Shown: positions 1 to 5,106, counted from the first letter of the stretch. The stretch is DNA of 5,106 nt from an uncultured Rhodobacterales bacterium (GCA_937901055.1 CALCGO010000200.1:1-5106); one strand, 5' to 3'. A program made the numbers and translations. The notes: generated by a model not told the origin, from the letters alone.

Positions 1-59
1 GCCAAGCGGATGGTCTCAGGGCTCGTTTTAAAGTACCTGAATGGGGAGTGTTTTGCCAT
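1..59 (-). CDS. IS6-family transposase, N-terminus only
   Basis: Starting at the ATG at 59-57, the minus strand encodes MAKHSPFRYFKTSPETIRL and then leaves the window. The block FRYFKTSPE-IRLA is, from memory, the conserved opening of IS6-family transposases in Rhodobacteraceae and relatives. In those proteins it precedes a helix-turn-helix region and a DDE catalytic domain. Only 19 of roughly 230 expected residues are visible, so the DDE triad cannot be checked and it is unknown whether the enzyme is intact. The frame is also open upstream to the IS end, but the ATG at 59 gives the start typical of the family. No strong ribosome-binding site is visible. The role would be replicative transposition of the surrounding element. 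Confidence 0.8.
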   Translation of the reverse strand, partial: MAKHSPFRYFKTSPETIRL

Positions 60-102
60 ATGGCGAGGTTGCGAAACTACCCTGCACAGCTCAAGCTCGC
101 TT

Positions 103-116
103 TGTCTGACAGTGCC
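103..116 (-). repeat. Terminal inverted repeat of the IS6-family element
   Basis: The outermost 14 bases on the minus strand are GGCACTGTCAGACA. The first eight are identical to the IS26-type end, and the later bases diverge, which is usual among family members. The partner repeat is beyond the left edge, so the inner limit of the repeat is approximate. Confidence 0.7.
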
Positions 117-393
117 TGTGACCCGTATCCTTGATGAATTCCGCAAACTCTGCATTTGTCACAACAGTGGGGCTTATACGAAAGGGTTTCACATTCACAT
201 TGCGCAACGGTGTTTCCCCGTCATTCGGAATACCTGCCACGTTGGTTCCAACCAAGGCTTTGCCAACTGAAATCAAAATCGCAGATTTGCTTTGCTCAAC
301 GGAGGACACGCGCTTTGCAGTTGCTACAGAAAGCGGCGTTTCCCCACGCGACGGCGTGCAGCATCCCTTTATCGTATCGTCTTTGTTTTCCAT
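117..393 (-). pseudogene. Formylglycine-generating enzyme (FGE/SUMF1) family gene, interrupted by an IS
   Basis: From the ATG at 393 the minus strand encodes 92 residues of host gene before the IS begins. Residues 10-17 (GCCTPSRG) resemble the Cys-rich N-terminal stretch of SUMF1-type FGEs. Residues 43-92 carry the start of the FGE-sulfatase fold: a GT near 49-50, DGETPLR at 58-64, VKPFRISPTVVTNAEF at 68-83 and the FIKDTGH end. FGE enzymes oxidise a cysteine in the C-x-P-x-R motif of sulfatases to formylglycine. The catalytic cysteines lie near the C-terminus of a protein of about 300 residues and are absent here. The frame runs eight more codons into the IS and stops at 91-93; that tail is not native. 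A GTG at 402 is an alternative start. The remainder of the gene probably lies left of the IS, outside the window, unless the IS caused an adjacent deletion. The visible allele should be inactive. Confidence 0.8.
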
Positions 394-414
394 TTTTACC
401 ACACTTGCGGAGCC

Positions 415-441
415 AGTTTAATCTGACACCACGATAGTCAA
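415..441 (-). promoter_or_regulatory. Possible promoter of the FGE-family gene
   Basis: On the minus strand, TTGACT (441-436) matches the -35 consensus at five of six bases. TAAACT (420-415) matches the -10 consensus at four of six, after a short 15-bp spacer. It is about 22 bp upstream of the ATG at 393 and just downstream of the regulator's terminator, so the FGE gene needs a promoter in this interval. The short spacer makes the call weak. Confidence 0.3.
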
Positions 442-474
442 AAAAGAAATGCGCCCCAACCCAAAGTTGGGCAC
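440..474 (-). terminator. Rho-independent terminator of the LuxR-family gene
   Basis: Read on the minus strand, the arms CCCAAC and GTTGGG form a six-pair stem around the loop TTTGG. The stem extends by about three more pairs past a single bulged G. It is followed by ATTTCTTTTTT, which contains a run of six T (445-440). This is the standard hairpin-plus-U-tract layout, and it starts about 45 bases past the regulator's stop codon. No T run follows the hairpin on the plus strand, so it should act in one direction only. Confidence 0.85.
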
Positions 475-518
475 GGCTTGAATGTTTCTTACAGAACGAG
501 ATCCCGCCGCGCGTAACT

Positions 519-1325
519 CTACAATGTGAAAGGTTCATTTTGAGACGACAAAATCGGGAGCATCAATCCAAACAGCTCTGCTTGGGATGAAACTTCACAC
601 CTTTTGTACAATTGTTTGCGAAAAACTTTTACGGTTTGCGGCGAAATCCCAAGGCGCAGACCGATTGACGTAGACGAATGCCCCTGAAGAACCAAAAGCG
701 CCACTTCTGCCTGTCGATTGGTCAAATTGATATCTTGGGTTTCTGCAATCAAACGGATCATTCGATCAACGACACGTTCTTTGCAATCATCACTGCCAAA
801 CCGCAGTTTCGCCCAATTCGCGCAAACAAGGGCTTCCACAATTGGAGACACTTGTTTCGCGGCTAATCTTTCGCGCCTCGAAAATTTTTGGCCAGATCGT
901 TCGTCGCGACCTAGGCAAACGTGGACACCAATTTCTGGTGATGGCCAAACAACAAAAGCAATTTCATCAATCAACGTTGTACGGCGATAGTAGTCGTTAA
1001 AATACCGGTTGCGATTGAATTGATCAGGCGCAATCTCTGAAATCCGATAGAGCCCCGCCTCGGCGCCAGAATGGTGCAGTTCATAGAATGGATCCAACAA
1101 GTAGGCCCCCCGCAAATATACGGATTCCATGTTGCGGTGTACTTCCGAAGTTTCAGCGTCCGTCATCAGTAAGCGCGGTGTTTGATCGCGAAAGTATGTC
1201 AAAATCGTTGTGTTATCTTGATGCACTAGCGCGCGCAGCCAGAGATTTAAATTTTGGGCAAACTGATCTTCGTTCAATGATTTGATCGTCCGCGCCAACA
1301 GGATTTCAGACTCTTCTGCGTCCAC
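519..1325 (-). CDS. LuxR-family HTH transcriptional regulator, divergent from the transporter operon
   Basis: This is a 268-residue cytoplasmic DNA-binding protein. Residues about 201-258 form a LuxR-type helix-turn-helix: LTNRQAEV, then GHSSTSIGLRLGISPQTVKV with the recognition helix, then VSSQAELF. The N-terminal 170 residues are probably a ligand- or signal-sensing domain. It contains YLLDPFYELHHSG and a YFNDYYRR stretch, but I cannot assign it confidently to the acyl-homoserine-lactone domain, and no receiver domain is evident. I chose the GTG at 1325 because AAGAGGT lies eight bases upstream of it. The longer frame from the GTG at 1367 adds 14 residues, has no ribosome-binding site and would place the 14-bp palindrome inside the gene. 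The gene has its own terminator and faces potA, so it is the likely local regulator of the transporter operon. This placement-based role is inference; the family call is firm. Confidence 0.88.
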   Translation of the reverse strand: MDAEESEILLARTIKSLNEDQFAQNLNLWLRALVHQDNTTILTYFRDQTPRLLMTDAETSEVHRNMESVYLRGAYLLDPFYELHHSGAEAGLYRISEIAPDQFNRNRYFNDYYRRTTLIDEIAFVVWPSPEIGVHVCLGRDERSGQKFSRRERLAAKQVSPIVEALVCANWAKLRFGSDDCKERVVDRMIRLIAETQDINLTNRQAEVALLVLQGHSSTSIGLRLGISPQTVKVFRKQLYKRCEVSSQAELFGLMLPILSSQNEPFTL

Positions 1326-1333
1326 GAATGTGT

Positions 1334-1340
1334 ACCTCTT
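1334..1340 (-). promoter_or_regulatory. Ribosome-binding site that decides the LuxR-family start
   Basis: On the minus strand AAGAGGT sits eight bases before the GTG at 1325-1323, a normal Shine-Dalgarno position. The upstream alternative GTG at 1367 is preceded by TTAAGCGTATTCG, which has no purine-rich core. Confidence 0.6.
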
Positions 1341-1342
1341 TG

Positions 1343-1356
1343 GGGGTATATACCCC
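1343..1356. promoter_or_regulatory. Perfect 14-bp palindrome, candidate operator
   Basis: GGGGTATATACCCC reads identically on both strands. It lies 17 bp upstream of the preferred LuxR-family start and 71 bp upstream of the potA start, between the divergent genes. A dyad of this size fits a dimeric LuxR-type HTH protein. If the tentative pot promoter (1362-1391) is right, its centre falls near -48, close to where LuxR-type activators bind. It would also lie in the leader or promoter of the regulator, allowing autoregulation. The symmetry is directly visible; the binding protein is inferred. Confidence 0.55.
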
Positions 1357-1361
1357 TCGAA

Positions 1362-1391
1362 TTGCACCGAATACGCTTAAGAGTCAATAAT
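1362..1391 (+). promoter_or_regulatory. Possible promoter of the pot operon
   Basis: TTGCAC (1362-1367) keeps the TTG of a -35 box. AATAAT (1386-1391), 18 bp further on, matches five of six bases of the -10 consensus. Transcription would start near 1398, about 30 bases before the potA start. The weak -35 would suit an activator-dependent promoter, with the 14-bp palindrome immediately upstream. Confidence 0.3.
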
Positions 1392-1399
1392 TGGGGGTG

Positions 1400-1415
1400 C
1401 AGCCACGTTTGGCTG
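1400..1415 (+). repeat. Short inverted repeat in the potA leader
   Basis: CAGCCA (1400-1405) and TGGCTG (1410-1415) are exact reverse complements around the loop CGTT. It ends three bases before the GGAAA that could serve as potA's ribosome-binding site (1419-1423). It could be a small RNA hairpin in the leader or a second protein-binding dyad. There is no T run after it, so it is not a terminator. Confidence 0.4.
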
Positions 1416-1427
1416 ATTGGAAATAAA

Positions 1428-2504
1428 GTGCCAGAAAACGACAACATCGCAGTTGATATTCAGAACGTCACCAAAATGTATGGCGCATTCACAGCGTTAA
1501 AAGACGTGAATCTCGATATCCGAGACAACGAATTTTTCACGCTGCTTGGCCCATCGGGCTGCGGCAAAACCACTTTGTTGCGTTCCATCGCTGGTTTTGA
1601 AGATATCACCAAAGGCGCGATTGTTTTGTACGGCCAAAACATCGCAAATTTATTGCCAAACCAACGGCCAGTTAACACAGTTTTCCAGCAATACGCGCTG
1701 TTCCCGCACATGAATGTCACGCAAAATGTGATGTTTGGGTTGCTTCGCCTCGGCCAAGATAAAGCCACGGCCAAGGCCCGTGTCGGAGAGGTGTTGGAGC
1801 TCGTACAGCTCACTGCTTTTGCGGATCGCATGCCGAGCCAGCTGTCTGGTGGACAACAACAACGTGTCGCCTTGGCCCGCGCCCTTGCCCCTAGCCCAAA
1901 GGTGCTGTTGCTCGATGAACCGCTATCGGCACTAGACCTAAAGCTGCGCCAAGCAGTGCGGCTGGAATTGCAACAGATCCAGCAACAAACCGGCATTACC
2001 TTTGTCTTTGTTACCCACGATCAAGAAGAAGCCCTCACCATGTCCGATCGCATCGCGGTGATTGAGGGTGGGCAGGTTCAACAAGTTGGCAGTGCGCGTG
2101 AAATTTATGAGGCACCCAAGAACAAATTTGTGGCGGATTTCATTGGCGAAACAAACTTGCTGGATGTGAATGTCACTGATCTCGCTGGCGGAAAAGGCTC
2201 CTGTATCCTGCCTAGTGGTGCGCAGATCACGTGTCCCGCCGCCGACGGCGCTCATGCTGGCCCGGGCCATCTGTCTGTGCGTCCTGAACGCATCGCAATC
2301 ACAACAGCAGGCGGTGGTCTTGTGCAAGGCAACGCATCGCGCCACATCTATCTTGGCACTGACGTCCATGTCGAAGTCACCTTGACCGATGGTGAAAAAG
2401 TCACTGTTCGCATGCAAAACTCCACTCAAATTCAAATTCCGGAAGTCGGCCAAGCGGTTGGCCTTGAATTCGAGGCAGACGCCGCACGTCTGTTGGTGGA
2501 CTGA
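1428..2504 (+). CDS. potA: Polyamine-type ABC transporter ATPase (PotA family)
   Basis: This 358-residue cytoplasmic subunit powers an ABC importer by ATP hydrolysis. All expected motifs are intact: Walker A GPSGCGKTT (41-49), the Q-loop within VFQQYALFPHM (85-95), the signature LSGGQQQR (139-146), Walker B VLLLDEP (159-165), the D-loop SALD (167-170) and switch His197 in VTHDQEEAL. The C-terminal part from about 240 is the regulatory TOBE domain, with SVRPERI at 283-289. Length and layout match PotA. I prefer the GTG at 1428, which has GGAAA four bases upstream and leaves a normal PotA N-terminus. The frame is open back to a TTG at 1362, but that stretch has no family resemblance and would collide with the divergent gene's upstream region. 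Its TGA overlaps the next start as TGATG, which implies translational coupling. The exact substrate cannot be read from the ATPase alone. Confidence 0.93.
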   Translation: MPENDNIAVDIQNVTKMYGAFTALKDVNLDIRDNEFFTLLGPSGCGKTTLLRSIAGFEDITKGAIVLYGQNIANLLPNQRPVNTVFQQYALFPHMNVTQNVMFGLLRLGQDKATAKARVGEVLELVQLTAFADRMPSQLSGGQQQRVALARALAPSPKVLLLDEPLSALDLKLRQAVRLELQQIQQQTGITFVFVTHDQEEALTMSDRIAVIEGGQVQQVGSAREIYEAPKNKFVADFIGETNLLDVNVTDLAGGKGSCILPSGAQITCPAADGAHAGPGHLSVRPERIAITTAGGGLVQGNASRHIYLGTDVHVEVTLTDGEKVTVRMQNSTQIQIPEVGQAVGLEFEADAARLLVD

Positions 2505-3424
2505 TGGCAGCAGGCCCACAGCCCACACCCAACTCCAACACCAGCACCTATGCTGGCTTTGGCATACCGCTGATCTTACCAGCTTGGGTCATCATCGGAT
2601 TCTTTCTGGTGGTGCCAGTTTGCGTGATGCTGATTTACTCCTTCCTGACCAAGGAATTTCGCGGAGGTGTAATCTGGGAATTTTCACTGGCCGCTTATGA
2701 CCAATTTTTCTTTGATCGCGGCCTCTTTGGGGACGAAGCACCCAAGATTGAATGGACCTACATATCCATCTTCTGGCGTTCGATCTGGCAAGCAGCGGTG
2801 GCCACGGTGTTCTGCCTTATCATCGGTTTTCCGACAGCATGGTTCATTGCCACTCGCACGGGGCGCAACCGTTCTATCTGGTTGTTCCTTATTACGATTC
2901 CCTACTGGGTGAACCTGTTGATCCGCACAATCTCGATGAAATTTCTGATCCGTGACAATGGACCGATGAATGAGCTTATGCTTTCATCAGGATTGATCTC
3001 AGAGCCTATCCACATCATCAACACCAATCTGGCTGTCCAACTTGGTTTGTTCTATTCCTATTTGCCGTTCATGGTGCTGCCAATTTACGCCGCCGTTGAA
3101 CGCTATAATTTCGCACTCAGCGAGGCCGCTGCCGACCTCTATGCCTCGCGCTATGTAACCTTGACCCAAATCATCCTGCCCGCAGTGAAGCCGGGCATAA
3201 TTGCAGGCTGCATCCTTGTGTTTGTACCCAGCCTCGGCGCCTTTCTTGCGCCCGATCTGTTGGGCGGTGCGAAAAACTTTATGATCGGTTCGCTGATCGA
3301 AGAACAATTCAAAGGCGCTGCTGGCAATTGGCCCTTTGGGGCTGCCGCCTCGATGATCCTTCTGTCGATGGTTCTGGTGGTTCTCACGCTTTATGCGCGT
3401 CAACAAACACGGGAGCAGGGATAG
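2504..3424 (+). CDS. potB: Polyamine-type ABC transporter permease (PotB family)
   Basis: This 306-residue inner-membrane protein is one half of the transport channel. Hydrophobic segments lie at about 21-47, 89-118, 124-145, 175-198, 230-254 and 277-298, giving the six expected helices. The cytoplasmic EAA loop that docks on the ATPase is at about 207-231 (EAAADLYASR, then IILPAVKPG). The motif's usual glycine is tyrosine here (Tyr213). A 20-residue hydrophilic N-terminus rich in Pro, Ser and Asn precedes the first helix. The ATG overlaps potA's stop (TGATG), with GGTGG just upstream, so the start is well supported. Its TAG overlaps the next gene's GTG. Order and pairing with a PotC-like partner identify it as the PotB position; substrate is inferred from the whole operon. 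Confidence 0.92.
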   Translation: MAAGPQPTPNSNTSTYAGFGIPLILPAWVIIGFFLVVPVCVMLIYSFLTKEFRGGVIWEFSLAAYDQFFFDRGLFGDEAPKIEWTYISIFWRSIWQAAVATVFCLIIGFPTAWFIATRTGRNRSIWLFLITIPYWVNLLIRTISMKFLIRDNGPMNELMLSSGLISEPIHIINTNLAVQLGLFYSYLPFMVLPIYAAVERYNFALSEAAADLYASRYVTLTQIILPAVKPGIIAGCILVFVPSLGAFLAPDLLGGAKNFMIGSLIEEQFKGAAGNWPFGAAASMILLSMVLVVLTLYARQQTREQG

Positions 3425-4236
3425 TGGCTTCTAAAAACCTCGACCTGCGCCGCTTTCCAGGTTTCTTGCCACTGACATATTTATGTCTGTTCCTACTCTA
3501 TGCGCCGCTGATCATTGTGATGATTTATTCCTTTAACGACAGCGCCTCGATCACCCGTTGGGACAGTATGTCCTTGCGCTGGTACCAAGAAGTATTCTTT
3601 GGGGTCGAAGCTCCAAAATTCAGAACCGCCACTTTCAACTCCGTCACGATTGCGCTGATTGCCGCCACATCCGCCACAATCATCGCGACCATGGCGGCCA
3701 CGGCTATGCTGCGCTCTGGCAAGTTTCGCGGAAAATCCGCCAGCTTTGCGTTGATCAATCTGCCTTTGATGGTACCAGAAATCGTGACCGCCGTTGCTAC
3801 GCTTATCTTCTTCTCGGCGATCGGCTTTAAGGCTGGTTACCTAACGATCGTACTGGCCCATATCGTGTTCTGCATCCCGTTTGCTTACCTGCCCATCGCG
3901 GCACGGATGCAAGGGATCGAGGACACGTTTGAACAAGCCGCTCAAGATCTGTACGCCACGCGATTTCAGACCTTTCGCTTGATCCTTCTTCCGCTCATGA
4001 CGCCGGGCATCCTGTCGGGCTTCTTGCTGGCATTTATCATTTCGCTGGATGACTTTATTATCACCAACTTTGTCAAAGGTGCAGGCGTCGAAACCCTGCC
4101 CACTGCAATCTATGGTGCCGTCAGGCAAGGCATCAAACCCAACATTATGGCAATTTCCACACTGCTGCTTCTGGTATCCGTGGTCTTTGTCACCCTGTCC
4201 TATTTCGTCGGTCGGATGGGGGAAAAGAATAAATGA
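3424..4236 (+). CDS. potC: Polyamine-type ABC transporter permease (PotC family)
   Basis: This 270-residue inner-membrane protein is the second half of the channel. Helices are predicted by eye at about 15-37, 71-93, 105-131, 137-160, 194-216 and 240-263. The EAA loop spans about 171-195 (QAAQDLYATR, then LILLPLMTPG), with tyrosine in place of the usual glycine. The segment FIISLDDFIITNFV (204-217) and the following ETLPTAIYGAVRQGIKP closely resemble the C-terminal part of PotC. The chosen start is the GTG at 3424, which overlaps the TAG of potB and has GGGAG eight bases upstream. The frame is open back to 3328, but those 32 codons lie inside potB and look unlike a permease N-terminus. The stop at 4234-4236 is 29 bases before the binding-protein start. 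Confidence 0.92.
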   Translation: MASKNLDLRRFPGFLPLTYLCLFLLYAPLIIVMIYSFNDSASITRWDSMSLRWYQEVFFGVEAPKFRTATFNSVTIALIAATSATIIATMAATAMLRSGKFRGKSASFALINLPLMVPEIVTAVATLIFFSAIGFKAGYLTIVLAHIVFCIPFAYLPIAARMQGIEDTFEQAAQDLYATRFQTFRLILLPLMTPGILSGFLLAFIISLDDFIITNFVKGAGVETLPTAIYGAVRQGIKPNIMAISTLLLLVSVVFVTLSYFVGRMGEKNK

Positions 4237-4251
4237 CGACGACACTCAACC

Positions 4252-4258
4252 AAGGGAG
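4252..4258 (+). promoter_or_regulatory. Ribosome-binding site supporting a TTG start for the binding protein
   Basis: AAGGGAG lies seven bases before the TTG at 4266, which begins a textbook signal peptide. This supports TTG as the start over the in-frame ATG at 4233, which overlaps the potC stop as ATGA. Confidence 0.6.
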
Positions 4259-4265
4259 ACTTAAA

Positions 4266-5106
4266 TTGAAAAAACTACTGAAACTTGGCGTTTCTGCGCT
4301 GGCCATTTCACTTGCTGCAAATGCCGCCAGTGCTGAAGGCAAACTGGTAATTTACAACTGGTTTGAATATCTGCCGCAAGACCTGATCGACAAGTTCGCG
4401 GCCGAAGCTGGCGTCGAAGTCACAATGGATACATTCGACTCCAACGAAGCCATGTTGGCCTCGCTCAAGGCTGGCAAAATGGGGACCTATGACGTTGCTG
4501 TACCGTCAGATTATATGGTCGACATTATGGGCGGCGAAGGCATGCTCGACACATTCACACGCGACGAGATGCCAAACTTTGGCAACATCATGGATCAGCA
4601 AATGAACCTTAGCTTTGATCCAGAGCGTAAAAGCTCGGTTCCATACCAATGGGGCTCCACGAGCTTTGCTGTGAACCGTGACGATTACAAAGGCGACATC
4701 AATACGCTCGCGATGGTTTTTGATCCGCCAGAGGAAGTTAGAGGCAAGATCAACGTGTTGGACAGCCAAGGCGAACTCCTCGCTCTTGGGTCGATGTATT
4801 TGGGTATCCCACAATGTTCCACTGATCGTGAACAGCTCAAGGCGCTGAACGATCTGTTGCTTGCGGCAAAACCACATTGGGCCAGCTTTGGCTCTGACGT
4901 GGCAAAAGATGTGCTTGTGTCTGGCGATGCTTCTGTTGGCATGATCTGGTCCGGCTTTTCGGCCAAGGCCCGCGAAGAAGGCGCGAACGTTGAATACGCC
5001 TTTCCCAAAGAAGGTTATGTGGTTTGGATGGATAACATCGTTCTGTTGAAAGATGCACCAAACCGCGCCAACGCACTCAAGTTCATGAACTTCATGCTGG
5101 AACCAG
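4266..5106 (+). CDS. potD: Periplasmic polyamine-type substrate-binding protein (PotD/PotF family), C-terminus cut by the window
   Basis: The window shows 280 residues of a secreted solute-binding protein that captures substrate and delivers it to the PotBC channel. Residues 1-23 form a signal peptide: KK near the start, a hydrophobic core, and ASA before a likely cut at Glu24. The mature start LVIYNWFEYLP, then PSDYM (80-84), VPYQWGSTSFAVN (125-137), VLDSQGE (164-170), GMIWSG (225-230) and WMD (254-256) match PotD/PotF. Trp32, Tyr35, Trp228, Trp254 and Asp256 correspond, by my recollection, to the aromatic and acidic residues that hold the polyamine in E. coli PotD. VLDSQGE looks more PotF-like, so putrescine versus spermidine preference is open. 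About 70-80 residues are missing beyond the right edge. The TTG start is backed by AAGGGAG; an in-frame ATG at 4233 would add 11 residues. Confidence 0.92.
   Translation, partial: MKKLLKLGVSALAISLAANAASAEGKLVIYNWFEYLPQDLIDKFAAEAGVEVTMDTFDSNEAMLASLKAGKMGTYDVAVPSDYMVDIMGGEGMLDTFTRDEMPNFGNIMDQQMNLSFDPERKSSVPYQWGSTSFAVNRDDYKGDINTLAMVFDPPEEVRGKINVLDSQGELLALGSMYLGIPQCSTDREQLKALNDLLLAAKPHWASFGSDVAKDVLVSGDASVGMIWSGFSAKAREEGANVEYAFPKEGYVVWMDNIVLLKDAPNRANALKFMNFMLEP

Larger units (their letters stand above)
1..116 (-). mobile_element. End of an IS6-family insertion sequence (partial)
   Basis: Read on the minus strand, position 116 begins GGCACTGTCAGACAAA. Its first eight bases match the GGCACTGT terminus known for the IS6/IS26 family. 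The start codon of an IS6-type transposase follows 57 bp inside, about the usual distance from the end in this family. On the other side of position 116 an FGE-family reading frame stops matching its family exactly at the boundary, so the element lies within that gene. The transposase and the interrupted gene point the same way. The rest of the element, its other terminus and any 8-bp target duplication are outside the window. The terminus, the transposase start and the broken host gene are three independent signs of the same junction. Confidence 0.85.

Noticed and set aside
91..116. C-terminal tail RHCQTKRA of the open frame that continues from the FGE fragment
   Set aside because: These codons lie inside the IS terminus and are not native FGE sequence; the stop at 91-93 is accidental.
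10..270. 86-codon plus-strand open frame across the IS/FGE junction
   Set aside because: It is antisense to the IS end and the FGE fragment, shows no family resemblance, and crosses the insertion boundary.
1343..1356. Palindrome read as a transcription terminator
   Set aside because: It has no loop to speak of and no T run after it on either strand, and it lies at gene starts rather than gene ends.
1362..1427. Upstream TTG start for potA adding 22 residues
   Set aside because: The extra residues have no PotA resemblance, there is no ribosome-binding site, and they overlap the intergenic control region.
1460..1996. 178-codon minus-strand open frame opposite potA
   Set aside because: It mirrors the codons of the conserved ATPase domain on the other strand and has no recognisable domain or start signal.
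1938..2528. 196-codon minus-strand open frame opposite the 3' half of potA
   Set aside because: It is a shadow of the potA frame, with low-complexity composition expected from antisense and no family match.
3328..3423. Longer N-terminus for the PotC-family permease
   Set aside because: These codons lie inside potB; the GTG at 3424 overlaps the potB stop and has GGGAG upstream.
1..5106. CRISPR array, tRNA, rRNA, phage or defence system
   Set aside because: No regularly spaced repeats, cloverleaf-like sequence or relevant protein motifs are visible; the window is covered by an IS end, a broken FGE gene, a regulator and an ABC transporter operon.

Overview
This 5106-base window looks like chromosomal DNA from a marine alphaproteobacterium, most likely a Roseobacter-group Rhodobacteraceae with moderate G+C. 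The basis is family resemblance: the wording of the LuxR-type regulator, the polyamine-type ABC transporter and the IS6-type transposase. No rRNA or other marker gene is present, so the taxonomy is inference.

Left part (1-393, minus strand). Positions 1-116 are one end of an IS6-family insertion sequence: a GGCACTGT terminus at 116, then the first 19 codons of a transposase that runs off the left edge. The element sits inside a formylglycine-generating-enzyme (FGE/SUMF1) family gene. Only the first 92 codons (117-393) of that gene remain here, before its catalytic region. A stop codon inside the IS gives a misleading 100-residue open frame.

Middle part (394-1427). A LuxR-family HTH regulator is encoded on the minus strand (519-1325) and ends in a strong rho-independent terminator (440-474). 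Its start faces a divergent operon across about 100 bp. That interval holds a perfect 14-bp palindrome, GGGGTATATACCCC (1343-1356), a second short dyad (1400-1415) and a direct repeat of TTGGGGGT. It is a credible operator/promoter region.

Right part (1428-5106, plus strand). A tightly packed potABCD-type operon encodes an ATPase (1428-2504), two EAA-loop permeases (2504-3424 and 3424-4236) and an exported substrate-binding protein (4266 to beyond the right edge). The first three genes overlap by one base at each junction. Together they form a type I ABC importer. Binding-pocket residues that line up with PotD point to putrescine/spermidine or a similar cationic amine. The divergent LuxR-type protein is the obvious candidate regulator.

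I saw no tRNA, rRNA, CRISPR array, phage gene or clearly new system. The most interesting items are the IS-disrupted FGE gene, the sulfatase-like CTPSR motif at the FGE's own N-terminus, and the palindrome between the regulator and the transporter.
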